Shown piece after piece: positions 38,105-46,667 of a stretch of 64,000 nt of DNA. The number at the start of each line of letters is the position of its first letter. The first letter of the stretch is position 1. The DNA is from Rhodocyclaceae bacterium. Lineage in GTDB: Bacteria; Pseudomonadota; Gammaproteobacteria; Burkholderiales; Rhodocyclaceae. The notes beneath the pieces are model-generated. The model worked only from the letters and a program-made list of their open reading frames with translations, searched no databases and was not told where the DNA came from. The position numbers and the translations under genes were made by a program. The DNA is taken from NCBI GenBank assembly GCA_016718525.1, contig JADKDD010000002.1, positions 744,001-808,000 of the forward strand, written 5' to 3'.

Positions 38105-38685
38105 ACAAAGTGGGCGACGACCACTTCCAAAACCTGCTGGGCTCGCGCGCACTGGACATGGCCCTGCTCAACCTCGTCTCGGACGCCAACTCCCCCTGGT
38201 GGGACAACCCAGGCACCAAGGCCGTAGAGACCCGCACACAAACCATGAAGCTGGTGTGGCACCGCACGCTGGAGCATCTAAAGGAGCAGTACGGCAACAG
38301 CCTGATGGAGTGGGCCTGGGGCAAAACCCATACGCTCACGCACATACACCCCCTTTCCGCCCAGAAGCCCTTTGATTGGATATTGGACGTAGGGCCGTTT
38401 TCCGCCCCCGGCGCGCACGAAACCCTCAACAACCTGGGCAGTGACATCGGCCCAGCCCCGTGGGCCGTGACCAAGGGGCCATCCACCCGGCGCATCATCG
38501 ACTTTGCCGATGCACGCGGCGCCTTGGGCGTGAACCCCGTAGGCCAAAGCGGTGTATGGGGTGACAAACACTACCAGGACCAGGCCCTGCCCTTTATCGA
38601 AGGTTTTTACTTCCCTCAGCATTTGAGCGAATCTGCCATCAAGGCCAACACCCAAAGCACCCTCAAGCTGCAACCCGCACGCTAG
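38105..38685 (+). pseudogene. Penicillin-acylase-family (S45) C-terminal remnant
   Basis: The frame enters from the junction without a start and runs about 192 codons to a stop. It resembles the C-terminal end of the beta chain of penicillin-amidase-family hydrolases: WGKTHTLTHIHPLS, GPFSAPGAHETLNN, TRRIIDFADARGALGVNPVG, SGVWGDKHYQDQ and YFPQHLSE. The N-terminal nucleophile Ser and most of the protein are missing. hemH follows 31 bases later. Confidence 0.8.
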
Positions 38686-38716
38686 GCCACCCTACCTAGG
38701 TCACCTGAATATTCCC

Positions 38717-39820
38717 ATGCCCTTTGCCGACGAACCCGCCTACCAACACGGCCAGCCTGCGCGCACCGCGGTGCTGCTGTGCAACCTGGGCACGCCCGAC
38801 GCCCCTACCAAGGACGCAGTGCGCCGCTACCTGGCCGAGTTTTTGAGTGACCGCCGTGTGGTGGAAATTCCCCGCCTGCTGTGGCTGCTGATTCTGCACG
38901 GCATCATCCTGCGCATTCGCCCTGCCAAGTCCGCAGCCAAATACGCCAGCATCTGGACGCCCGAAGGCTCGCCCCTGAAGGTGTGGTCCGAAAAGCAGGC
39001 CAAACTGCTGCAAGGCTGGCTGGGCCAGCGCAACCACCAGGTGCAGGTGCGTTGGGCCATGCGCTACGGCAGCACTTCTATTGCATCGCAACTCGACGCC
39101 CTGAAAGCCGCTGGCGCCACCCGTGTACTGGTGCTGCCGTGCTACCCCCAATACTCTGGCACCACCACCGCCAGCATCGTTGACTCCGTGTCCACCTGGG
39201 CACAGCGCACCCGCAGCCTGCCCGAGCTGCGCTTTGTCAACCGCTACCACGATGACCCCGGCTACATCGCCGCCCTGGCCGCCAGCGTGCAGCGCCACTG
39301 GCGGCGCAATGGGCGCACCGATACTACGAAAACAAAACTGGTCATGAGCTTTCATGGTGTGCCACACCGCACGCTGGAGCTGGGCGACCCCTACCACTGC
39401 GAATGCCACAAAACTGCGAGGCTACTGGCCACGGCGCTCTCGCTGGGGCCTGATGACTATGTGGTCACCTTCCAATCCCGCCTGGGCCGCGCAAAATGGC
39501 TGCAGCCCTATACCGAGCCCACACTCAAAGCCCTGGCCAAACAAGGTGTGGCGCGGGTGGACGTGGTCTGCCCCGGCTTCACCAGCGACTGCCTGGAAAC
39601 ATTGGAAGAGATTGCGATGGAAGGCCGCGAGGCGTTTATGCACGCGGGCGGCCAAGAGTTTCACTACATCCCCTGCCTGAATGACGACCCCGAGTGGATC
39701 ACCGCCCTGTGCCAGCTCAGCGAACGGCACTTGAGCGGCTGGCCTACCCAAACGCCCGCGGACCCTGCAACAGCAGCTGCCAGCAGGGCACGGGCGGTGG
39801 CGCTGGGGGCCGGTTCCTGA
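38717..39820 (+). CDS. hemH: Ferrochelatase
   Basis: A 367-residue ferrochelatase. Conserved stretches include LLCNLGTPDAP near the start, RYLAEFLSDRRVVEIPRLLW, YGSTSI, LPCYPQYSGTTTASI, the catalytic His in MSFHGVPHR (about residue 212), CHKTARLLA, VTFQSRLGRAKWLQPYT and VVCPGFTSDCLETLEEI. It inserts Fe2+ into protoporphyrin IX, the last step of haem synthesis. It appears whole and could be the housekeeping copy. The style of this module is close to Comamonadaceae-type genes, an impression only. Confidence 0.95.
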   Translation: MPFADEPAYQHGQPARTAVLLCNLGTPDAPTKDAVRRYLAEFLSDRRVVEIPRLLWLLILHGIILRIRPAKSAAKYASIWTPEGSPLKVWSEKQAKLLQGWLGQRNHQVQVRWAMRYGSTSIASQLDALKAAGATRVLVLPCYPQYSGTTTASIVDSVSTWAQRTRSLPELRFVNRYHDDPGYIAALAASVQRHWRRNGRTDTTKTKLVMSFHGVPHRTLELGDPYHCECHKTARLLATALSLGPDDYVVTFQSRLGRAKWLQPYTEPTLKALAKQGVARVDVVCPGFTSDCLETLEEIAMEGREAFMHAGGQEFHYIPCLNDDPEWITALCQLSERHLSGWPTQTPADPATAAASRARAVALGAGS

Positions 39821-39966
39821 ATTGTGGCGGCAGGCATCAGGGCAGTGCCGCGGTTACGGGCCTTGGCGACTGACAGCTTTCTGGCAAGTTAACGTGCGTC
39901 AATCACAAGTCGTGGACGAAGTTTGCATTTTTGGCATAACAGGAGGGGCTGTGGCATCATCGTCCG

Positions 39967-40989
39967 ATGGCCACCCATTCCATTTTGTCCATCAGCCATA
40001 TTGCCAATGGATTGGCGGCCAATGGTGTACCCATAGCTCCGGTGCTGGAGAAGCATGGCTTAGCCTTTCACCAACTGGCCCCCGGCAGCCGTATCAGTTA
40101 CGCCAAGGAGTTGCAGATATTTTGTGAACTCTGCGATCAGGTACGGGATCCGCTGGAGTTGCTTCGCATCGGGATGAGTCAAGGATTGACTGGGTACGGT
40201 GCCTACGGCATGTTGCTGCTGAGCTGCGCCACACCTTATGAGGCCATCCAATGCGCAATGCGCTTCCCTGCACTCACCTATTTGTTTGGGCAATTGGGCT
40301 TTACGCCAAAAGCCGACCATAGCGAATTGACGATTCAACCGGTGGAGCTACCACCTTGGCCCTATCGGCTACGTACAGACTATGAGGTCGCGGGAAGCAT
40401 TCGTTTGATACATGATTTGGTGAAAGTCCTGGGTTTCGACGTGCGTCCATTGCGCATTTCTATGCCCTATCCAGAGCCTGCCGAAAGTGCGGCATATGTC
40501 AAGCTCTTTGGCTGCCCAGTGACCTTTGGTGATAGCCTGGTCAGAATCCATCTGGAGAATGGACCGATCAGCGCACCGCTGAAAGAGTCGGATCGCGTAG
40601 CCAACGCAATGCACTTGGCGCAATGCGAGCAGTTGCATGCCCTCGCAATGCGCGAAGAGGATGCAGATATTGCCCAACAGATGCGTACACACCTGAAGCT
40701 GCACCGCGGGGAGTTTCCAACTGCCGCTGAAGTGGCGCGTGCATTTGGTAGATCGGAGCGCAGTCTCTTTAATGATCTACAAAAGCACAAAGTGTCTTAC
40801 CGCAAGATGCTCGATGAAGTGCGCTTTGACCAGGCACGCGAGTTGTTAGAGCAAAGCACCATCTCGGTGGATCAGATTGCACTTCAGATGGGCTACACCG
40901 AAACAACATCATTCATCCGCGCATTTCAAAGATGGTGTGGCAATAGCCCAGCCCGGTTTCGCAAGTTGGCACGTGCCCAGACTGCGTAG
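39967..40989 (+). CDS. AraC-family transcriptional regulator
   Basis: A 340-residue regulator. The N-terminal 'arabinose-binding domain type' region (OruR/ArgR-like) covers about residues 15-200. The C-terminal pair of helix-turn-helices covers about 235-335 (PTAAEVARAFGRSERSLFNDLQ; ISVDQIALQMGYTETTSFIRAFQRWCGNSPARFR). Such proteins usually activate a neighbouring catabolic gene when the substrate is present. The monooxygenase gene starts 99 bases downstream on the same strand and is the likely target. Confidence 0.85.
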   Translation: MATHSILSISHIANGLAANGVPIAPVLEKHGLAFHQLAPGSRISYAKELQIFCELCDQVRDPLELLRIGMSQGLTGYGAYGMLLLSCATPYEAIQCAMRFPALTYLFGQLGFTPKADHSELTIQPVELPPWPYRLRTDYEVAGSIRLIHDLVKVLGFDVRPLRISMPYPEPAESAAYVKLFGCPVTFGDSLVRIHLENGPISAPLKESDRVANAMHLAQCEQLHALAMREEDADIAQQMRTHLKLHRGEFPTAAEVARAFGRSERSLFNDLQKHKVSYRKMLDEVRFDQARELLEQSTISVDQIALQMGYTETTSFIRAFQRWCGNSPARFRKLARAQTA

Positions 40990-41088
40990 ACGCTTTCCGA
41001 AACTGCTAACTCTTGAGCCGTTTCGCACGTTCCAATAACAGTTAGCGCTGCCTACACTGCGCCTCATTCTTTCATCGAATGAGGCACT

Positions 41089-42600
41089 ATGAGCGCACAC
41101 AACAAAGACACATCTTCCACACCACTCCTTGACGTTGTAATCATCGGCGCAGGCTTTGGTGGACTGTGCATGGCTATACAGCTACGCAAGGCTGGCTATG
41201 ACAATATCGTCATCCTGGAAAAAGCCATGGACGTTGGTGGCACCTGGCGAGAAAACAGTTACCCAGGCGCGGCGTGCGATGTGCAGTCCCATTTGTATTC
41301 GTTTTCTTTCGCTCCCAAGACGGACTGGACCAAGCGCTATGCTGATTGGGACGAAATACAGGCGTACATCCTGGACACCACGGCCAAATTTGGGATTCGT
41401 CCTTTCATCCGCTTCGGGCGCGAAGTCGCGGGTATGCGCTTTGACGAGGGCACAGCCCAGTGGACGGTAGACACCGCCCAGGGAGAGCAATACAAAGCAC
41501 GTCATGTAGTCATGGCCACTGGCCCATTGCATGTGCCGAACATTCCAGCATTTCCGGGTATGGATCGCTTTCAGGGCAAGGTGTTTCACTCAGCGCAGTG
41601 GGACCACAGCTATGACCTGACTGGCAAACATGTGGTTTCCATAGGAACGGGTGGCAGTGCCATCCAATACGCCCCGGAAATTGCGCCCAAAGTTGCCAAG
41701 CTGACCATCATGCAGCGTACCTCGGCCTGGGTTATTCCGCGCGACACGCGAACCTACAGCCGCTTATCGAAGGTGCTTTTTGACAAGGCTGACTGGCTGC
41801 GTAGACTCCACCGGGCGCGACTGTACTGGACCAATGAATCACGCGCATGGCCGCTGTTTGCGCCGGCCCTTGCCAAGGGTTTTCAAAGCTTGGCCCAATG
41901 GCTGATCCGATCCAAGGTTCGCAACCCCAACACCGCTAAAGCGCTCATCCCGGACTACGTCATTGGCTGCAAGCGGATTTTGATTTCCAATAAGTGGCTA
42001 CCCATGTTCAACCGCATCAATGTGGACCTGGTAACCAGTGGTATTCGGGAGTTTCGTGAGAAGTCCATCGTGACTTCAGAGGGTCGAGAAATCAAAGCGG
42101 ACTGCGTAGTGTTGGGCACTGGATTTGTCGCTGACCCACGCATCTACATGAAAAACTTCCCATGCATCGGATTGAACGGCAGGAACCTGATGCAGGCAGA
42201 CTGGAAAGACATAGCCCAAGCCTATTACGGCATCACGGTATCGGGCTATCCCAATTTTTACCAGCTGGTGGGCCCCAACACGGGTCTGGGACACAACTCC
42301 ATCGTCTTCATGATTGAGGCACAAGTGCATTACGTAATGCAGTGCCTCAAACTTCTGAAGACGGAAAAAGCAGACTTTTTGGATCTGAAGCCAGAAGCGC
42401 AAAAAGCCTTTAACGAAGATCTCCAGCACCACTTCAAAGGAACCGTTTGGTCTAGCGGATGCAAAAGCTATTACCAGCAGGCCGATGGTCGCAACGTGAT
42501 CCTCTGGCCCAAATCCACCTGGAAATACTGGCTCGAAACACGCAAGGTGCGAAACCAAGACTATCGCATCTTGAGCTGTGCGAATTCGCTAATTCCGTGA
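41089..42600 (+). CDS. Flavin-containing monooxygenase, Baeyer-Villiger type
   Basis: A 503-residue FAD- and NADPH-dependent monooxygenase. The first Rossmann motif GAGFGG is at about 20-25. The Baeyer-Villiger fingerprint FxGxxxHxxxW is fully present as F161-G163-H167-W171 (FQGKVFHSAQW). The second nucleotide motif GTGGSA is at about 186-191. Such enzymes insert oxygen next to a carbonyl, giving esters or lactones; the substrate is not predictable. Context (AraC regulator before, dioxygenase and IclR start after) suggests a catabolic cluster. The last bases and stop codon overlap the inverted-repeat operator of the next gene. Confidence 0.9.
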   Translation: MSAHNKDTSSTPLLDVVIIGAGFGGLCMAIQLRKAGYDNIVILEKAMDVGGTWRENSYPGAACDVQSHLYSFSFAPKTDWTKRYADWDEIQAYILDTTAKFGIRPFIRFGREVAGMRFDEGTAQWTVDTAQGEQYKARHVVMATGPLHVPNIPAFPGMDRFQGKVFHSAQWDHSYDLTGKHVVSIGTGGSAIQYAPEIAPKVAKLTIMQRTSAWVIPRDTRTYSRLSKVLFDKADWLRRLHRARLYWTNESRAWPLFAPALAKGFQSLAQWLIRSKVRNPNTAKALIPDYVIGCKRILISNKWLPMFNRINVDLVTSGIREFREKSIVTSEGREIKADCVVLGTGFVADPRIYMKNFPCIGLNGRNLMQADWKDIAQAYYGITVSGYPNFYQLVGPNTGLGHNSIVFMIEAQVHYVMQCLKLLKTEKADFLDLKPEAQKAFNEDLQHHFKGTVWSSGCKSYYQQADGRNVILWPKSTWKYWLETRKVRNQDYRILSCANSLIP

Positions 42601-42608
42601 AACGGAAT
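42592..42608. promoter_or_regulatory. Inverted-repeat operator upstream of tauD-like gene 2
   Basis: ATTCCGT-GAA-ACGGAAT with the same half-sites and spacing as 20378-20394. It overlaps the stop codon of the monooxygenase gene and lies about 85 bases before the dioxygenase start, the same distance as in locus 1. Confidence 0.75.
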
Positions 42609-42692
42609 TTTCAGGAATATCAATTGCCGAGCGAATGGATGATTCATAAACTTCTTCCATTGCCACAACATCGACTATAAGGACACCTATCC

Positions 42693-43631
42693 ATGGACCA
42701 GTTTGCACTCAATGCCATCAAAGCCCGTAACTGTCGTCAGCGCCCTGACTACAAGTTGATCAAGGTTACCCAGATCAATCCATCCATTGGTGCTGAGGTG
42801 GAAGGCATCGATCTGTCTCAACCCCTGACCGCAGACCAGTTTGCAGAAATAAACGTAGCCTTGAACGAACACCATGTTCTGTGCTTTCGCGAGCAGAAGC
42901 TGTCGGATGAAGACCACAAGCGATTCGGACGCATGTTTGGCAAACTGCATTCCCATCCCTACCATGCCGCCAAGGCCAAGGCGATTGCCAGCGGGGACAC
43001 CGCAACAGCCGCAAAGATCACAATGGGTGGGGCCGGTGATGACCCTGAAATCCTGTACATCAAGGCGGACGAGACCAGTACCAATGTTGCAGGGGAAGGC
43101 TGGCACACCGATGTAACCTGCGATGCCGAACCACCCATGGGCTCCATGCTCTATATCACCCAAGTTCCCGGCGGTGGTGGTGGTGCAACCATGTTCCTGA
43201 ACATGGAACTGGCGTACGAAACCTTGTCGCCGACCATGAAGACGTTTCTGGAAGGTTTGACGGCCATACACAATGGCGGCAAGCCTTATACCGGCAACTA
43301 TGGAGTACCAGTTCCTGCTGGCGGCTGGCCGGAGTCCGAGCATCCCGTGGTGATCCGCCATCCGGGTAGTGGCCGCAAGGTGCTGTTCGTCAACTACGGA
43401 TTCACCATACGCATTCCGCAATTGGCACCCCACGAGAGTGATGCGCTACTGAACATGCTCTTCCAGCATTGCGCAACCATGCAAGAGTTGCACTGCCGTG
43501 TTCAGTGGACGCCTAACACGCTTACGCTATGGGATAACCGTTGTACCCAGCACCATGCGGTGTGGGACTACTTTCCCGCCAAACGCTTCGGCCAGCGCGT
43601 CTCCATCCTTGGTGCCCGACCTACGGCCTAA
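42693..43631 (+). CDS. TauD/TfdA-family Fe(II)/2-oxoglutarate dioxygenase 2
   Basis: A 312-residue paralogue of the protein at 20480, the same length and clearly similar along its whole length. It has the same metal ligands (GWHTDVTC; DNRCTQHHAVWDY) and 2-oxoglutarate Arg (FGQRVSI). Differences are spread throughout (for example TAAKITMGGAGDD against AGIAAAKLYGMGDD), so this is an old duplication or two separate acquisitions rather than a recent copy. It is preceded by the same operator dyad and followed by the start of an iclR gene, as in locus 1, but that gene is cut by IS91-5. Confidence 0.85.
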   Translation: MDQFALNAIKARNCRQRPDYKLIKVTQINPSIGAEVEGIDLSQPLTADQFAEINVALNEHHVLCFREQKLSDEDHKRFGRMFGKLHSHPYHAAKAKAIASGDTATAAKITMGGAGDDPEILYIKADETSTNVAGEGWHTDVTCDAEPPMGSMLYITQVPGGGGGATMFLNMELAYETLSPTMKTFLEGLTAIHNGGKPYTGNYGVPVPAGGWPESEHPVVIRHPGSGRKVLFVNYGFTIRIPQLAPHESDALLNMLFQHCATMQELHCRVQWTPNTLTLWDNRCTQHHAVWDYFPAKRFGQRVSILGARPTA

Positions 43632-43634
43632 ATC

Positions 43635-43675
43635 ATGTCAGGTGCCATCCAGCCTATCAGTCGTGCGCTACAGGA
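43635..43675 (+). pseudogene. IclR regulator start, cut by IS91-5
   Basis: ATG followed by codons for SGAIQPISRALQ, matching the N-terminus of the IclR protein at 21422 (PAAIQPISRALQ). After 13 codons the sequence enters the IS91-5 origin end. The regulator of the second dioxygenase locus is therefore lost, unless the rest lies elsewhere. Confidence 0.8.
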
Positions 43676-43796
43676 ATAGGAAATTCAATCAACATTCGAG
43701 GAGTTTCGTCCTCGCTTGATGCGGTTGTCAAACCTTAATTTCGCCTGAGCGCGCGTGGCATCACGGGATGCTCACATGAATTGCGCAGTTGGCACT

Positions 43797-43846
43797 GCCG
43801 ACGGCAGGCAATATGGCCGCGCGCGGCCATATTGCCTGCCGTCGGC
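43797..43846. repeat. 50-bp perfect palindrome, IS91-5
   Basis: Identical to that of IS91-3 and IS91-4. Confidence 0.95.
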
Positions 43847-43901
43847 GCGAGTCATCCCATGACACCGGACGGCATGTCATTTGTCTCGCACCGAATCACC
43901 T

Positions 43902-45419
43902 TTACCAGCCGATACGCTGATCGAAGTTGATTGGCGGTTCGGGGAAAAGCACGGTGGGCAAAGCCCATTGAGCATGCCCGGCGTCGCCGAACATTTCCGC
44001 TGCTCGCTCCGCAGCGCTCGCCGCCTCCCACAGTGGTGGCCCGCGCGCTTGCGCGATTTTGGGCGACTCGGTTGATTCACCAAGGTGATTGAGAATCTTG
44101 TGCAGCGTAGTCGTGTCGTTGATGAAGGCGATGATGCGCATCTGGCTGTGGCAGATCGGGCAGTTCAGCGGAAAGGCTTCGTAGATGCGCGCCAGTAGCA
44201 TCGCCCAAAGGTAGCGGGCGGCAGCGCGAGACTTTGATTCTGGTGCTGTGTTCGTGTCGGCCTTCAACGGCGTGTCACCAGCACCAACTGGCGAAATCGC
44301 CAGTGGCGCAAGCGCCGTCACCGCTGCCCGCATTGGCGCATTAGGTGCCAGCACACCGTAGTAGCGATGGCGGTGCGTGCGCGGTGGCGGGATGAGTGCA
44401 GCGATTTTGTCGATCAGTTCCAGTGGCGTGAGCACCAATTCTCTTGGCCCGCCTTGGTGCGGTTTGGGGTTGTGATACACCACATGCTCGGCATCGTGCT
44501 GGTGTAAATGTTCCAGCGCGAAGGGAGGCCGCGCGCAGTAGCGCAGCAGGCGCTCTAGCCCTGCGCGGTCGTTGCCCCTCGATGCACACCGACGCATCGA
44601 CTGAAAACCCGCCGCCGTGTTCCCATTGCACCATCTCTTTGGCATCGTCTTTGTCGATGAGACCGCGGCGCACAAAGGCGCGCAGGATGCGTTGGCGGGC
44701 GCGGGTTTGCACGGCTTGAATAGCCAGCGTATCGAGTTGATGCGCGGCATGGAAACTGACGCCCGGCACATCATCGGTAACGCGGTCGTCCGTGTTGACG
44801 GATGGCTCAAACACCCCATCCATCACGCAGCAATGAAAATGCACGTGCGCGTTGAGCGACGAGCCAAAGCGATGGATGAAGGCGACGGCCCCGATGCGTG
44901 CGGTGCTGGTGTCTGTGTTGGTTGTGCTGGGACATTGCACGCGCAACGCGCGCTCCACTTCGCTCAAAAAATCCGCAGCACCGCGCCTTGCAGCGCTGCA
45001 TCGGTCTGCAGAAAATAGCGCAGCCGCTTGGGCACCGCCAGCACCCACTGCCGTACCGGCAGTGGCGGAAACACATGATCCACCAAATGCGCCGCCGTCT
45101 CCGCCATGCGCCTTGTATTGCATGACGGGCACACGCCCCGCCCTTTACAGGAATACGCAATCAGAAAATCGTGCTGGCAGGTGTCGCAATACGCCCGCGC
45201 AAAACCGTGAGCGAGGATGCCACATTCGAGATAGCGGCGGAAGGTGCGCTCGACATAGCCAGGCGGCGCGACACCAAACTCGCCGCTGGCCAGATCAAGC
45301 CATGTTGCAAAATGCGTCTGGACGATGCGATACCACAGCGTCTGCTCGGGACGGCGACGCTGGTAGCGCGCAGTGCGCGGTGTGGCACATGAGGCAACAG
45401 CGGACGCAGCAGCAGACAT
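43902..45419 (-). pseudogene. IS91 transposase with two frameshifts (IS91-5)
   Basis: Compared with IS91-3 there is one extra C at about 44575 (TTGCCCCTCG for TTGCCCTCG) and one A missing at about 44965 (six A for seven). All three coding pieces otherwise match closely. Both changes are in short homopolymers, so they may be sequencing errors rather than mutations. The 36-base insert in the split repeat is absent here and the frame is kept (GAGDTPLKAD). Confidence 0.85.
44267..44293 (+). repeat. Dispersed 27-bp repeat inside transposase gene (IS91-5)
   Basis: Exact ACGGCGTGT + CACCAGCACCAACTGGCG. In IS91-2, -3, -4, -6 and -7 the same place holds the two halves separated by the 36-base insert. 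Confidence 0.9.
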
Positions 45420-45543
45420 GGCGCTGACCCATGGATGACGGGTGAGCGGCGTAGATTACTGTGTTTCTGTACAGCTATCTGTCGAACAGCCTTTGGCGGC
45501 GTGTGGCCGGTGAACGGGCCATTCCATCACCAGCACCAACTGG

Positions 45544-46512
45544 TTACAGCTTCTCCGGCTCCATCACAATCGCGCCACAGGGACACTCGGCGGCGCAGAT
45601 GCCGCAGCCTTTGCAGTAGTCGTAGTTGAACTCGAAACGATTGCCGGCGCCGAGCTTGATCACTGCGTTGTCGGGGCAGACGCCGTAGCAGTTGTCGCAC
45701 TCGAAGCAGTTGCCGCAGGACAGACAGCGGCGCGCTTCGAATAGCGCGTTGGTTTCGTCCAAGCCGCCCTGGACTTCGTCAAACGTCGATTGACGGCGGA
45801 TGATGTCGAGCATCGGCTGCACGGTTTTCGGTGCGTCGGAGTAGTACCAGGTGTTGAGCCGCTCGAAGGTGGCGACTTCGTGCTTTTTGGGCGCTTCGTG
45901 GGTGGCATTTCTGAGCCAGGCGTCGATATGCCGCGCGGCTTTTTTGCCGTGACCGATGGCAACGGTGACGTTGCGCTCGGCGGTGACCATGTCGCCGCCG
46001 GCGAAGATGCCGGGATGGCCGGTCATCATGTTGGGCGCGACTTTGACCACGCCGTCCGCTACTTCTAGTCCTGGTACGCCGTCGAGCAAACCCAGATCTA
46101 CATCCTGACCCAGCGCGAGTACCACCGAGTCGGCTTCCATGGTTTCGAATTCGCCGGTGGGTTGCGGGAAGCCGTTGGCATCGAGCACCATTTTCTCGAT
46201 GGTGATGGAGGACTCGCCGGCCTGCTTGATGGTCGACAACCACTTGACCATGACGCCTTCCTGCAGCGCTTCCTCGATTTCAAAATCGTGTGCTGGCGCC
46301 TTTTCGCGGGTGCGGCGATAGACGATGATGGGCTCGGCACCCATGCGCTTGGCGGTGCGGGCCACATCAATCGCGGTGTTGCCACCACCATACACAATCA
46401 CTCGGCGGCCGAGCATGGGCTTTTCTTCACCTTCCATGCTGCGCAACACTGAAATCGCATCGACGATTTTGGCTGCGTCGCCAGCGGGAATCGCTGCGCG
46501 TTTGCCGATGTG
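45544..46512 (-). pseudogene. 3' fragment D of GltD/PadH-like flavoprotein gene (969 bp)
   Basis: About 322 C-terminal residues of the flavoprotein, from HIGKRAAIPAGDAAKIVDA to the stop, which abuts the IS91-5 end repeat. Homology ends at 46512. It carries more base differences from the complete gene than fragment C does (VLDANGFPQ, TAERNVT, RNATHEAPK), which points to an older capture or a different source allele. Confidence 0.85.
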
Positions 46513-46592
46513 GCTTATGCAACAAAAAGAACCCCGGCAAACGCCCCAGCAAAGGCGGCTAAACAGCCCCTTGTGCCTTGCTGCGAACCAGG

Positions 46593-46616
46593 AGCCCTCG
46601 CCAGAGGGCTTTTTTT
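46593..46616 (+). terminator. Rho-independent terminator
   Basis: AGCCCTC-GCCA-GAGGGCT followed by a run of T (46610-46616). It points rightward, but no intact plus-strand gene lies between it and IS91-5, so the gene it served was probably lost at the junction at 46512. Confidence 0.85.
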
Positions 46617-46667
46617 GGCTCAATGGTTCTATGATGTGCCATTTACAGACCAATCCTGTTCCCAACC

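Larger units (their letters stand above)
43676..45543 (-). mobile_element. IS91-family element, copy IS91-5
   Basis: The origin-side end is at 43676 (flank AGGA) and the palindrome at 43797-43846. The right side runs through GGCGTGT (45498), the 22-base insert (45505-45526) and CACCAGCACCAACTGG ending at 45543, next to a 969-bp flavoprotein fragment. The transposase has two single-base frameshifts. Confidence 0.9.
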
